From: Phoronis australis
Taxonomy: Eukaryota > Phoronida > Phoronidae
Assembly (NCBI GenBank): GCA_002633005.1
Contig: NMRA01000430.1
Coordinates: 99,420-163,419 of the forward strand
DNA: 64,000 bases
Direction: 5' to 3'
Position numbers and translations under genes: made by a program. The notes beneath the pieces were generated by a model. The model was not told the origin of the DNA. It did no database searches and saw only the letters and a program-made list of their open reading frames with translations. Of the stretch, positions 21,493-34,276 are shown piece by piece; positions within the stretch are counted from its first letter, which is position 1, and every line of letters starts with the position of its first letter.

Positions 21493-24400
21493 CTATTAAA
21501 ATAACCAGATATCTAAAATATTGGACATCTGGAGAGTCAACACAAAGTCCATGTAAACAAAGATAAATTTTAGATATGGGCTCATGATTAAACATCCCAA
21601 AATAATGATGTGAGAAATCCTGGATGGTTTATGATTGGACAATGAAAAGGTGTGTTGACAGTGTCTAGATTGAGGTGTGGCAAGATGATTTCTGAGTATT
21701 AATACACTTATGCACCATGAAACTGTACCTTGTAGTTAGATTGAGAAGTCTGTCAAGATGACTCCACCATGAAAATGTACACTGACACTGTCCAGTTAGA
21801 TTAAGAGGCCTGGAAAGATGATTTCTGAGTACAAATGTACTTATCCATCAATGAAAATGTTTACCTGATCAGAGTACTGCTGAAACTTTTTACTCTTTTC
21901 TTTTTTATCAAAATCTTCCAAGTATTTCTGTCTGTATGCCAACACTGTATCCACATGAGTCTTATGTTTGATACTCAACTCCAACGCTCTACAATAAATG
22001 GACAAACCATTGAAAAGGTGAGATGTCACTAAGCAACGGGTGGGGGTGAAAATCTGGGACCCGTTCCGAAACGCAAACCATGCAAGAGACACATATAGCG
22101 TGATATCTCCGCTTATGCAACAGAAACAGAGTTTCCCTTCCCATATTTCAGCAGCCACTTTGGCAGTATATAGCTTACTTGTGAAGGGGACCTTGTTTTT
22201 CACTAGTGTGACCTTGCACAACTAGCAGGACAGTAGTCGTACAGAATGCGTCCTTGGAGTAGGTGGGAAACCTACCACGCTACCAGTCAGCGCCCCCTTG
22301 CCTAATGTTGCTCATGAGGACGTGGGAAATGTACCACAATTCCAGTCTTCTTCTCCTGTTCTAATGTCGTAAACAATTCTAGCACATTTATCAACCGTCA
22401 TTGAAACTGTTACATTTTCCCTTTTTGTTTTAAGTCGGCCACTTTTGGAAGTCCCTCACCTCCGCGAGAAGTAGACCACAGTACGTTATAAACTGACCTC
22501 TGACCTACAAACAGTTAATAATCTAACGTCTGCACTAACTAATGTGACCTATAAACAGCCTGAGCACCAGTGATAGAAAGAAGAGAGAGTGATTCTACAG
22601 TAATTTTGCTACAGAATTAAGCAATTGAAATTTTTTGATTTTGCCACAGCTGACTCCCTTCCTACAAATAACTAGACACTTACTTACAGTACAAACTCGT
22701 CAATTTAGGACATGATATGGCAGACTAGTGAAATTTTGATGAGAAACTTGACAACAAAGACTGTACTCATCTGCACCACATTGTGCCAGGAAGAATTGCT
22801 GTACTGTTGTGTAAAAAAGATTCAATGGCGTTTCTGGAACACATAGTTTACTTACCTATCCCAGTTATACAGTTCGATATTCATCATAATCGCCCTAAAG
22901 ATGAGGCCAGCCTGAAGCAGTGTGCCCTCGGCATCTTGAGAGCTGCCACAGAAGAGAGCCATGGCCGCCGTGCGCGCCTCCTTCACAGGCAGGTCTTTAA
23001 TGTGGGAGATAAACTGAACCTTGTCTGCCTACACAGGGAAGAATAGACTAAATTATTAGAATTTAATATTGTAACAAACATAGTTTTAAGCCTGGAAAGG
23101 CAATCATCAGCAATTATAATTACAATCTTCATGCTTTATAAACAAACTTTTCGTAAATTCTTCAGAACATGAATGAGTTGGATAGAGAAGATTTTCTCTG
23201 AGTTACACGAAAAATACTACGTCAGGTAACCGACGCGAGGTGTTCACGTCCGCATCACATTCAGGACAGGACACAAAATGACACCACTCATAACTGAGTG
23301 AGCAATATATGTATGCATTGCAGTTCTCATGTTTTGTAATAGTAATATTGCAACATTAACAAACCCACAAACCTCGTTTATTGCAGCATAAGACACCTCA
23401 GCTGTGTTGAGTTCTTTAGCATAAGAAGACATGGCTGCCAAACATGACCAGAGACTATTGTCCTACAATATCAAACAAATCCACTCTGAATATCGCATGT
23501 AGGATAAACAACTTTACAGTGAAAACAAAGATGGTGAGTGGACAATGGTCTTTAACAAATAATTTTTGAGTACTAAATTTACTTGAGGTTAGTTCGTCAC
23601 CTATCAAGTCATGGGTTTAATAAAACCTGTTTTAGTAAATGACATGTAGAATACGTATAAATAAATACCCTTGACTCTTTGACCTAGGAAAGCTACACAA
23701 TAGCATTACAGAAATGCAATGTGAACAAGTGGAGAGTTAAAAACATTCAATTGTTCACTACAACTGTTCACTATTAAAACAGAATTTTTACCTAGTAATG
23801 TCATATTTCTTCAATTCTTACCTTTACAAATCTACAAAGTCTGACAGCGTCATCCCAGCGTGACACATTGACATAGGAATGAAGTATTCCAGGGTAAGGG
23901 GAAATCCCACTGGACACTAATGACCCTTCTGATCGCCGCACATTCACATGGTTGCCATGGAAACTTAACAAGCAAGGATTTTTACCAAACTCGCTGAAAC
24001 AGAAGAAATGACTTTGTGTTCATGTGACTGATCTTTGAATCAACATTAGTGTGAATCTGGGCGAACTTTGAATCAACATTAGAGTGAAATTGAGCGAAGT
24101 TTGAATCAACATTTGTGTGAATCTGAGTGAATCTTGAATCAAATTTAGTGTGAAACTGAGCGAACTTTGAATCAACATTTGTGTGAATTTGAGTGAACTT
24201 TGAATCAACATTTGTGTGAATTTGAGTGAACCTTGAATCAATATTATTGTGAATATGAGTGAAATTTGAATCAACATTTGACGTGTGAATGTGAGCGAAA
24301 ATTGAATCAATATTTGCATGTTCTTGCAGAGAAGATAGTAAATGAGAATATTCTGAACTTTTTCAAACGCTAACAAATTGCATAAACACGACGTCTGAAT

Positions 24401-27400
24401 ATTTATTTTGTGACAAAACCAACAATTTGTCAGTTAACACTGGGATTTCAGGTAATCTTTCACTTGCTGTCAGGTTGGTAATAATTTGATTAGCTTCAAG
24501 TCCACTGCTGTGTAGTAATGGTTTAACCATCATTTCAAAAACATGCAAAAGGTCTGGACAGCAGACACAAAAAGAACCTAGTAAGCAAACAGTGTTGTTT
24601 AAACAATCTCTACTTTCAACTTGTCCTTTTCCTGTTTGTAAGGAGACATCCTTGACTATCTCTGTTTTTATCAAAAACCAACCTGAGATTGTAAAACACA
24701 GGTCAACTCTAAGTAAGTATGTCGTTCAAGGAATGCTAGTGAACTGTTCCACTTGATTATCTCAAAAATTCATTTACCTGGCGTCTTTCTCATGCGTCGT
24801 TCTCTGAAGTAAATCACGGTCAGAAAAGATGACGTTGGGATAGAACCACACAATGAATTTACCATCGGCTAAAGCAGCAAGCATGTTGCATTCGTCATTC
24901 CAAGCCAGAGATTGGATCATTGTCGCTGTCAATAACAAAAGTAGCAATAAGTTATAAAACATAATGACGGTAAAATACATACAAATACAACAAAAACATA
25001 ATGCCTACTGTGACAGTGTCATACAAAATCTCCTTTTGGTACCCAACTTCCATGCGATACTCATGAGAGTTAAGAAGTTGGGCAAAATGGGGCTAGTTGT
25101 TACGCTGTGCAAGAATCACCATTATACTCAAACAGTTTCCTCAAATCTAAGTCTAAAAATAGACATAACATGGCATAACTTAGTTTTTCACTTTGAAAGA
25201 AATAAACAGTGGTGACCTTGAACATTCATTGGAAAGACTCATTGCTGGAAACATTCAATCAGACACATAATTTGCAAAATATAGAGATCGTCAACTGTGA
25301 ACCGAAGAATCGTTCAACTTACAGACAAGATTACCAGTTAATGAGACAGATAGGTAAGTTCAATGAACTTGACTCATATTAAAACCTTACCTAGTTTCAA
25401 AACCTTGCGCTCCGTACCAAACACCCTGACAGACATGAGCCAACAGTCACCATTTTTGTCCACAACAGCCAATTTTCGTTCGTTGGCCGATCCACACTGA
25501 TCTAATGTAATTTGAATGACTTCTTGCTGCAGAGGAAACACGAAATAATATAAAAAGTGACTTCTGTTTACACACAAACATCAACTGTATACTTGTAGGT
25601 ACAGCGTTACTAGTTCCATTGTTATTCACTGTCATATGTTGAACTAAGCTAGAGTTCCTTACAATGTAATATCTTCGCAATACATCAACAGTTGTGTGTT
25701 TATAGGAGTCTCTTAAATAAGCTATGAGACAGCTTAGTTGTGTTGGGGGTTATGGATGCAGGTGATGTGACAGGGGTCCATGAAGAAGCTACAAGACAAC
25801 TTAGTTGCGTTGGATGTAGGTGACGACTGATGTTCAATAGATTCATCCAACTATTTTATGCCCACTTTCAGTACATACAAAACTACCGGACAGAATGACC
25901 CAGAATTCCCATCACGACGGCTACAGGAAGTCCAATTATTGACACAGCAGCAGCCTATCGTGACTGGCTATTTGTTGGAGTTGGATGGGATTTTGCAAAA
26001 TGATTAGCTATAAACCATAATTTTGCTGAATTAAATAAAAAAACAGTTGCCATGACAGCGAAATAGGATTTGGGGCAACTACGTGTGCTGTAAAAGAGAT
26101 AACTTGATTGAAAACTACGCATTAATATCTGGAGAAAGCTGAACAAAAAATTGCAGAGCCAAAAATGAGCATCAACAAAGGTCAGACCTGTGTGTGTGAA
26201 ATAGACAAACCTTTAAGCTGATTGGCTTGCCATCACCAAGTACTTTACCAGTGGAGGCATCAAAGAGATGGATAACTGTAAGACAACAACAAAACTTGTC
26301 ACAAGTCTCAGCAGACTAATATCAAAATCCAAAGAGAATCTTTTTAATTATTTTATTCCATGCTTCCATAATTCCCTTAAATAAAAAACATAAGTCATGT
26401 GTGGATAAGTTTGTCCAGTTTTTTAAAATAGTTATATTGTCTACATGTTTAAGAACAGCTGCAGTTTCTAAAACAATGTATAAATATGTCACAGAATTTA
26501 TATGTCATTCACATAGTACAACTATCTACACCCAAGCAGTCATGTCTTTTAAATTTCTGTGACTACTTGTCATGCCTTTCTTCCATCAGTAGAAAGAAAG
26601 TTCTCTTACCTTTCTCATCCACTTTATCCCTTATGGCAACTGTGTCATTACTGAGAGCCACTGTCTGCGGATTCAGGATATCTGTACGCATGCCAGCAAA
26701 CTTGGGTGTTGACAGGAGTCGGCCGTCGTACGAGTACACATAGATACCGGCATTATCCACTAAGAGGAAGTGTCTGAAGTAAAGATAATGAATGGGTAGC
26801 AACGTGACACAGTGGAAATATTGACATGTTACCATCAGCTAGGGTAAATCAGCAGACTGGCTGAGGTATGAAGATGAAGCCATACCACTAGTAGGGTAAC
26901 ACCACTGACTGATTAAGTAATGAACAAGGGAAAACCCATACTTAAAAAGACTGAACAACTTTCAGGGGGTGCTGTGGACATTTCTTATGGCAGGGAAAAG
27001 TACTGTGGTTGGCCTCCCCCACCAAGTAATGAGACCAACACGACACACTTAGGACTGGGAATATCTGAGATTACACAACCACAACAGTACTTATAACACA
27101 ACTAGGGATGGGAATATCTGACAAAACACTATCACAACTATATTTATCACACACAACACACTAGTGACACCACAAGGCCATAAGTATATAAGTACTCACT
27201 TCTCAGCCTGGACAATCAGGGTAACTGATCCTTCTTTCAAGTCAAATATGGTCGGTGTATTCCAGTTTTTGGTGCTGTAAACAGAAAAATATTAATCATC
27301 AAGTCGTGGCACTTCAATAGAAAATTTTACGACACATCAACAAATTGATAACGATCCCAATACTAAATATGACATCAGTCTTCTCAGCATTAACCATTTA

Positions 27401-30400
27401 GTTAAGATGGCATCTGGGCTAATACTGCTTCAACAGTTTTACCACAATGCATCATGTTTTAACCTAATATATGCTTGTACCTTACACCTAATTTTTGGAA
27501 TGTGACTCATCAGGTTCTGCCACGGACCTCATACACATACCTAGAATTAAGATGAAAAATCTCCCATAATTCATCATTCTAGGCATGTGTAACATGAACC
27601 GTAAAAGATAGACCACAGTTGCAGAACAAAGTCTGTAAAAAAGTGAAGGCAAGAGAGGGTATTCTGCAGATTGTTGTTCCAAGTCTGGAGCTACAGGGAA
27701 GGCACGCACGGTTATTCTGCTGATTATTGTTCCAACCTAGAGCAGAAGTAGACAAGTCAATAATAGAAAAGAACTACTGTCTTACCTGTAGACATAACAT
27801 TGAGACGACGTCGTTACAACAAGGTGTGCAAAGGCAAGTGCGACTTTGATGATGCGATCTCTAAAGTCTAACTTCTCCTTCGTGTCATCAGACACATTTC
27901 GAACAAGGATGGTCTTCTGGTCCGTCACAGTCACCTCAAAATTTTTCCACTCCAGTCTCCTGCAACAAAGGAGAGTGAACTCAGTGGTTATTGACAATCT
28001 TTTCTGTCTCAGTATATTTTGCAGTAAGCCTTCAGGATATGTTATGTCGACTAAGTGTTAATTGAAGATAAACACATCATCCTCCAACTTACTCAGCAGG
28101 GGTGACACAAACTGGAGAGCTGGTTCCATATTTTAAAACACAAGAAATGTTTCACAAACAGAATGTGTTACCGTAACTACAACAGGAACTGTTTTTGTGG
28201 TAAAATGGGTATTTTACCACAAAGTTTATGAAGCAACTGAATGCCCGAGACCCTCGTAAACATTTCAAGTTTTCTTCTATACTTTGGAGGAAATCACTAT
28301 GAACTTCTGCATATGACCACCACACCCACTATGAGGGCCTTGCTGCATGTATCTCTCCTTTAATTCCATACACTGTAATGGTGACATCAGTAATGGCTAT
28401 ATTACCCTCCTACCAACACACAGTTCGACCCAACTGCCGACATTGTCAACACTTACCTCTCAATAACATGTGCAAAGATGACTTGTCCATTGCCACAGGC
28501 CCCTGCCACTTGTGTCCCGTCACTAGACCACGCAAGGTTGAACACACTACCTATCGCAGGTTTCTCTAGAGCATATGACCACTAGAAGAGAAACACATAC
28601 TGTGTTACAAGCAGTTGCACCATATGATTCAGTCCAGTCAGTGCTCCTGTTCATTCAAGACCTCATCAAGAGCCATGACAGTCACTCCTTCCAGCTATTA
28701 TTGAATATTACTCTAGACATTAGTACTCTAACATAAATCATCACCACCCACAACTTCAACGTGAAAAAATAATTGAGTAACAGTCACTTACAAGCGTCTT
28801 GTACTTTCAGAACCAGTTTTCTCCACTGAATAATGGATATTTTACTGGTTCTCAAGTATAATTACAGATACTTGAATTCAGGAGTGTTTTCGCTAAGATA
28901 TCTGCCTCAGGTGGTGGGTATCACTAGTTCACTTACCCCAGCCTTGTCACATAATCTGAGTGTGTTGAAAGAGCCGACAGCAAACAAGTCCCCACCGGGA
29001 GCCCATGACACGGATGTGATGGGGTAGTCATGACTACTACTGCTGTAGAGAGGTCGGCCGTAGATGTCCCATACCTGCAATAGCCACGCATATTACAACA
29101 AGTGGATATAGAAATATTCAACAGGAAGGCTGTAGTGTACATGATATTGGCATTATTGGAAAATAACGGTGTCGTGCCATTAAAGGCACGCAATACAGTT
29201 GGTCCCTCGTGTGGTAGAACAAACTATCCGATATTTATTTACGTTATCACTTTACCACACTTGCCACACCCACGTACCAGAAACAATTATCATACCTACC
29301 TTATATTTACAGTCCTCTCCCCCAGATAGTATCAGATTATTAACTGGGTTCCAGTCCACCTTGACGATGACCCCATCATGACCTTTCCACTGTTGAGGTT
29401 TAGCATTCGCAGCCAGACTCTTGATGACCAGCAGTTTACTTGTGCAGTACAGAATGCGGTCAGAGTCTGGTCCCCACGAAACAGCATAGACAGGGCTACC
29501 TGTGTGAATACAATGCAGGCTTTTTTCAACATGAGTCAGTAGGTAACATCTAGTAAGCTAAGAGTGTTATTGCCAGAAACTAATGCCAACTACTAAAAAA
29601 GTTAATTCTGTTATTGTTTGTCAATTAACTAATAAGATAATTATTTTACTGATAAATAAATAGTAACAACTAGTAAATTAATTATGATATTGTCAAATAA
29701 CAAGTTAATTTGTCAAATACCTAGTAAGTTAATTATGTTATTGTCAAATAACAAGCAAGTTAATTATGTTGTCAAATAACAAGTTAATCATGTTTTCACC
29801 AAACTCCAAATAAGTTAATTATGTTAATGTCAAATAACAAGCAAGTTAATTATGTTATTGTCAGATCACATGTGAAATTGAAGAATTACCATTACACAAT
29901 TGCAGTCATGAGGAAATCAATAATAAGGAGGTTATGTAATCAAAACTATAGAGTCAGTGTGAAATAATCAAATACCTGAAAGCTTTCTATGAATACTTCT
30001 TACCATGAAAGATTGGTTTGAAAATTTAGCATGACATTTTTCACAACACTGAATGCTGCTCTGTAGGACTAAGAGCTAACTTTCACAGAATGGTAACATA
30101 TGGAGGGTTAATTATTCTCACACTCACGGTGACAAAACAATGAAAAAATGTGAGCGTTAAATCACTGATATCAAGTTGACTTACTGTTCTGAGCCAGAGT
30201 TGACCTCAACATGCCACTGCGTGACCAGATCTTGACTTGACCGTCTTCACCACCTGTACAACACATTACACACTAAGTAAACAACTGTAGTGCCACTCAA
30301 CAGATGGCTNAGGTCGACCGTAGATGTCCCATACCTGCAACAGCCACACATATCACAACAAGTGGGTATAGAAATATTCAACAGGAAGGCTGTCGTGTAC

Positions 30401-32658
30401 ATAATGTTGGCGTTATTCTAAATAGAAGATAACGGTGCCGTGCCATTAAAGGCACGCAATACAGTTGGTCCCTCATGGGGTAGAACAAAGTATCCGATAT
30501 TCATTTATGTTATCACTCTACCACACCCACGTACCAGAAACAATCATATCTACCTTATATTTACAGTCCTCTCCCCCTGATAGTATCAGATTATTAACTG
30601 GGTTCCAGTCCACCTTGACGATGACCCCATCATGACCTTTCCACTGTTGAGGTTTAGCATTCGCCGCCAGACTCTTGATGACCAGCAGTTTACTTGTGCA
30701 GTACAGAATGCGATCAGAGTCTGGTCCCCATGAAACAGCATAGACTGGGCTACCTGCATGAATACAGTACAGGCTTGTTTCAACATGAGTCAGTAGGTAA
30801 CATCTAGTAAGCTAAGAGTGTTATTGCCAGAAACTAATGCCAACTACTAAAGTCCATTCTGTTATTGTTTGTCAATTAAATAATAAGATAATTATGTTAC
30901 TGTTAAATATATAGTAACAACTAGTATGTTATTGTCAAATAACAAGCAAGTTAATTATGTTTTCATCAAATTCCAAGTAAGTTAATTATGTTAATGTCAA
31001 ATAAAAAGCAAGTTAATTATGTTATTGTCAGATCACATGTGAAATTGAAGAATTACCATTACAAAATGGCAGTCATGAGGAAGTCAATAATAAGGAGGTT
31101 ATGCAATCAAAACTATAGTCAGTGTGAAATAATCAAATACCTGAAAGCTTTCTATGAATACTTCTTACCATGAAAGATGGGTTTGAAAATTTAGCATGAT
31201 GTTTTTCACAACACTGAATGCTGCTCTGTAGGAATAAGAGCTAACTTTCACAGAATGGTAACATATTGAGGGTTAATTATTCTCACACTCATGGTGACAA
31301 AATAATGAAAAAATGTGTGCGTTAAATCACTGATATCAAGTTGACTTACTGTTCTGAGCCAGAGTTGACCTCAACATGCCACTGCGTGACCAGATCTTGA
31401 CTTGACCGTCTTCACCACCTGTACAACACATTACACACTAAGTAAACAACTATAGTGCCACTCAACAGATGGCTTCAGTAGGTCAATGTGACAATAGCAC
31501 CACTCAACAGATGGCTCTAGTAGGTCAATGTAACCATAGTAACACTCAGCACAAGGCTCTAGTAGGCCAACATGACCATAGTATCAAAGTTTTGCTTTTA
31601 ACATCATGAAGAGCCACTAAAAAGATTTCATTGAGGCATCAAGGGAACCAATGCGCCATGCATTTAATTTCATGGGCCAATGATGCACCGATGAGGTCTG
31701 GACTGAACACTGAATTCAAGACAACAATAAGTGAACGCTGTGACATCAATACCTGTTGCTAGAGCAGTGCCATCATAGCTCCACCTGTTGGAGAGAACTG
31801 CTCCCCTGTGTGCTTCTACACTCTTCTCCACTCGACCCATTTTAGACACGAGATGGAATTTTCCTGAAAAACACAGATTTTCATTTTTTTTAAAGAAATG
31901 TAGTAATTGCTGGTTAAAACAAACTGAATAAGAAGCAGAATAACATTTGGAGACCCACGTCCCATTTGCAGCATGCCACTTTAAATGCTACTGTTAATAT
32001 AAATGAATATATATGAAAATCACAATTTCTAATACTTTTTTGCCGAATTTTCTCACAGTTGTCTTGACATTTCTGTTACTCTCTGTTGATTTAAAGGAGT
32101 GTGCTACATGGCTTACTGTATAATAGAATTTGAAAATAAAATGCAGTTTCAAGTTAGATTGCTAAACAGTAATATTTGTTTATTCACACTTACGCGTACA
32201 GAAAAAAAGACATTCTCCATCATCAAGCATAACTTTACAGCTTATATCAACATGGTTCTTATTAATAGAATACAAAAAGAAATTTTTATTTTGTGAAAAT
32301 CAAAATCTTGCTCCATAAGATGCTTCTACCAACTATTTCCAACAAAAATTCCGGAAAGTCAAAAGCTGTGTGCGGCTCACCATCAGTTGAAGCCAAGGCA
32401 AACAGTTCAGATCCAGTCTGCTTTCTTGTCGTGCCAGCAGCAGCCCCAACCTTGGGAAACCAATGGATGTCTGTAGGATAGACATCATTGGACAAATTAA
32501 TCAAGCAGGATGTTTCATTGTTGAGTAGGTTCCACTTAAGTATTTGATGATCGTCTGCTCCAGAGTAGACCTCATCAGGAGTTGTCCACCCAACACAGCT
32601 CACCAGGTCTTTGTGTTTAGGGTCTTTCTGAAGTGTGGTTTTGAATCGCATTGCTACT
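21403..32658 (-). CDS. IFT80: IFT80, intraflagellar transport protein 80 (complete, 17 coding exons)
   Basis: IFT80 is a subunit of the IFT-B complex, which carries cargo toward the ciliary tip; human mutations cause skeletal ciliopathies. Exons from the start: 32658-32381, 31863-31753, 31418-31350, 30753-30554, 29074-28937, 28581-28457, 27959-27786, 27274-27200, 26773-26610, 26275-26211, 25526-25391, 24925-24778, 23993-23822, 23462-23373, 23028-22856, 21988-21865, 21492-21403. They join without a phase break into about 774 residues (human 777). Visible features are N-terminal WD repeats ([30 protein letters not shown]), a second propeller, and a helical C-terminal part with [17 protein letters not shown]. 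The order and sequence follow human IFT80 along its whole length. Copies of two exons (30253-30185 and 29499-29300) are a separate duplicated block, treated as an assembly artefact. Confidence 0.97.
21865..21988 (-). CDS. IFT80: IFT80 exon 16
   Basis: 124 bases, phase 2 in and phase 0 out. It encodes [20 protein letters not shown], then [20 protein letters not shown] and [15 protein letters not shown] is almost invariant in IFT80 proteins. Confidence 0.95.
22856..23028 (-). CDS. IFT80: IFT80 exon 15
   Basis: 173 bases, phase 0 in and phase 2 out. It encodes [20 protein letters not shown], then [20 protein letters not shown] and [17 protein letters not shown]. The helical repeat matches human IFT80. 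Confidence 0.94.
23373..23462 (-). CDS. IFT80: IFT80 exon 14
   Basis: 30 codons, phase 0 on both sides. It encodes [20 protein letters not shown] then [10 protein letters not shown]. Donor GTTTGT. Human has [20 protein letters not shown]. Confidence 0.93.
23822..23993 (-). CDS. IFT80: IFT80 exon 13
   Basis: 172 bases, phase 2 in and phase 0 out. It encodes [20 protein letters not shown], then [20 protein letters not shown] and [29 protein letters not shown] begins the helical region after the propellers. Confidence 0.95.
24020..24330. repeat. 33-bp minisatellite in IFT80 intron
   Basis: About nine imperfect units of TTTGAATCAACATTTGTGTG plus AATTTGAGTGAAC. The 33-base period is a multiple of three, so the minus strand shows a false 118-residue frame with an 11-residue [11 protein letters not shown]-like repeat. 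Confidence 0.9.
24778..24925 (-). CDS. IFT80: IFT80 exon 12
   Basis: 148 bases, phase 1 in and phase 2 out. It encodes [20 protein letters not shown], then [20 protein letters not shown] and RTTHEKDA. Human has [20 protein letters not shown] at the same place. Confidence 0.94.
25391..25526 (-). CDS. IFT80: IFT80 exon 11
   Basis: 136 bases, phase 0 in and phase 1 out. It encodes [20 protein letters not shown], then [20 protein letters not shown] and KVLKL. Confidence 0.94.
26211..26275 (-). CDS. IFT80: IFT80 exon 10
   Basis: 65 bases, phase 1 in and phase 0 out. It encodes [19 protein letters not shown] then LK. The donor is the less common GTTTGT. Confidence 0.92.
26610..26773 (-). CDS. IFT80: IFT80 exon 9
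   Basis: 164 bases, phase 2 in and phase 1 out. It encodes [20 protein letters not shown], then [20 protein letters not shown] and [14 protein letters not shown]. This is the longest highly conserved run against human IFT80. Confidence 0.96.
27200..27274 (-). CDS. IFT80: IFT80 exon 8
   Basis: 75 bases, phase 2 in and out. It encodes [20 protein letters not shown] then VQAE, nearly identical to human [20 protein letters not shown]. Confidence 0.94.
27786..27959 (-). CDS. IFT80: IFT80 exon 7
   Basis: 174 bases, phase 2 in and out. It encodes [20 protein letters not shown], then [20 protein letters not shown] and SSQCYVY. It marks the start of the second propeller. Confidence 0.95.
28457..28581 (-). 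CDS. IFT80: IFT80 exon 6
   Basis: 125 bases, phase 0 in and phase 2 out. It encodes [19 protein letters not shown], then [20 protein letters not shown] and IE. Human has [19 protein letters not shown]. Confidence 0.95.
28937..29074 (-). CDS. IFT80: IFT80 exon 5
   Basis: 46 codons, phase 0 on both sides. It encodes [19 protein letters not shown], then [20 protein letters not shown] and RLCDKAG. The WD signature VWD closes the repeat begun in exon 4. The acceptor end is repeated as a fragment at 30311-30335. Confidence 0.95.
29051..30309. repeat. Duplicated IFT80 block, copy A
   Basis: This block begins inside the exon at 28937-29074. It holds extra copies of IFT80 exon 4 (29499-29300) and exon 3 (30253-30185) with their introns, and stops at the single N at 30310. 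Copy B follows immediately. The two differ by scattered substitutions and indels in AT-rich intron sequence, as expected of two alleles. Confidence 0.85.
29690..29870. repeat. AT-rich degenerate repeat in IFT80 intron
   Basis: Irregular units of AAGTTAATTATGTTATTGTC and CAAATAACAAG recur five or six times. A shorter version is present in copy B at about 30920-31030. Confidence 0.75.
30554..30753 (-). CDS. IFT80: IFT80 exon 4 (upstream copy of duplicated block)
   Basis: 200 bases, phase 1 in and phase 0 out. It encodes [20 protein letters not shown], then [20 protein letters not shown] and SGGEDCKYK. It is duplicated at 29300-29499 with a few silent or near-silent differences. Confidence 0.93.
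31350..31418 (-). CDS. IFT80: IFT80 exon 3 (upstream copy of duplicated block)
   Basis: 69 bases encoding [20 protein letters not shown] followed by QN. Donor GTAAGT. An almost identical copy lies at 30185-30253. Either copy satisfies the phases, and the gene needs only one. Confidence 0.93.
31753..31863 (-). CDS. IFT80: IFT80 exon 2
   Basis: 111 bases, phase 1 in and phase 1 out. It encodes [18 protein letters not shown], then [18 protein letters not shown]. Human has [18 protein letters not shown], so identity is high. Confidence 0.95.
32381..32658 (-). CDS. IFT80: IFT80 exon 1 of the coding region
   Basis: The start ATG is at 32651-32649, seven bases inside the exon after acceptor TTTTTTCAG, so at least one 5' untranslated exon lies upstream. 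It encodes [19 protein letters not shown] onward (human MRLKISLLKEPKHQELVSC). It includes the first WD repeat and [11 protein letters not shown], and ends STDG in phase 1. Confidence 0.95.
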
Positions 32659-34276
32659 CTGAAAAAACATATCAAGTAATTGATGCAAAAAATTGTAGTT
32701 CTAAACACAAAATAACGTTGCACTTATTACAGTGTGTTTTGATTTAACAGAGTGCAGTTTTTGCAAACATGACCACTGGTTTAATTTCGAGATTGCTTGC
32801 TTAAAATTTGAATTTGTCTACCTCTCAGATATCATGGCACTCAAAGTTGACATATGTGTCAGTAAACTTATCTACACTTTTACTTCGTGTAGCCGAGAAT
32901 TGAACCAGCACCCCACTAAACCAAAGTCTAGCAAACCGATCAGCCAAAGAGCAACTGATCAGTCACCAGATGTCAATCATTTGGAGGAGTGAAGTCATGT
33001 TATGCAAGCAAACTTCTGCCAATGACAAGCACCCGTCATCCTAAGACACTATTCTGTGTAAAACAAATGTGAGCATCAGTGGATTTTGAGACAGAGTGGT
33101 TAAAACTTCAGGATGTCCACAATTGCACTATAATAGACTAACCACATTGTTTCCACAGCACTAACCAATGAAGTTAATTTACTCAAGGAAGAGCGTTGTT
33201 TTAATGGAAATTTGTGTCCAGTTTTGTTCGCAAGTCTTTCATCCACAGTAAGTCATAGTTTCAAAACTGAACTGAATATTTTTACAAGCACAGCTTTGTA
33301 CCAAGGCTAGATTTTTCTCCAGTTGATATAGTTTTCTGTTTATCTCCACCAAATGCTTAGGGCGTCTTAGCTTTAGAGATAGGAATAGTAGACGCTAAAT
33401 TTGACAGCTTCGCCTGATACACTTTGGTTTGGGAGCCAACCCCGAGTCAACGAACTTGGTTTGTCCCAGACGTGACGGATAGACACTGGCACTGAACAGT
33501 CTCAATGTCTGATTAAAATGTATACACAAAAGTTCAAAGAGTCATCGGATGAAGTCGTGGTTATTTTAACAATCGCAACTGCATTTAACCAATCAATTTA
33601 CCACTAGGTTCACCGTAACATTTATCCCACCATAAATGCAAGGACCACAACAAACTCACGGTTATCACTGACTGGAATGCTCCTCAACACGCATGTCAGG
33701 AAGTGGGCTTTTGCAACAATAAAGAATACAACTTATGAAAAAAAGTTAATTATATTTTAGTTTTTCAATAATTAAAACACATTTTGTATATAAATATCAT
33801 AAAATTTAAAGTAAAATATTTATTTTACAAAATTATTTAAAAAATTACTCTCTACTATAAGCATTTTTATTAGCATATGAGTGATTATACTTTTTTTAGA
33901 CGGGAGCTCACATTTGTTTTCACTGGATACGGCCATGACAAGATGACTGAGGGTCAAAACTTGACTTCAATTGCGTTCAATACCCAACTATAACCTGTCT
34001 ACCATTGAGAGGTAAAGTAGTCCAGCTTCCCGTTTCGAAACTTTTGCTAAGTACTGAACCCAGATTCAGGGCAGTCACCTGCTCACTTTTTCTCTGCCTT
34101 TTTCTTCCTTGGCATTTGACACATGACACCCACACTGACAGTGTCACTGAGAGTGAGACTGACACAGACAGTGTCAGCTGATCAGTGATAGTGTTCTAAA
34201 CACTGCTAACCCTTTATTCAATCGACAATAAATTTAGCTCTTTGTCGTAGCAAACCACAACATAGACAGTACCGCT

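Larger units (their letters stand above)
30311..31470. repeat. Duplicated IFT80 block, copy B
   Basis: It starts right after the N with the last 25 bases of the IFT80 exon that is intact at 28937-29074, then repeats the exon 4 and exon 3 region. It ends where copy A meets the N (CAGATGGCT), after which unique sequence resumes. It is about 100 bases shorter than copy A, mainly in the TTAATTATG-rich intron. Confidence 0.85.

Noticed and set aside
24020-24376. 118-residue minus-strand frame with 11-residue repeats
   Set aside because: It is the translation of a 33-bp minisatellite inside an IFT80 intron.
29300-30253. True tandem duplication of IFT80 WD-repeat exons
   Set aside because: The N at the junction, a cut exon at the boundary and allele-like divergence point to an assembly artefact; the gene is complete with one copy.
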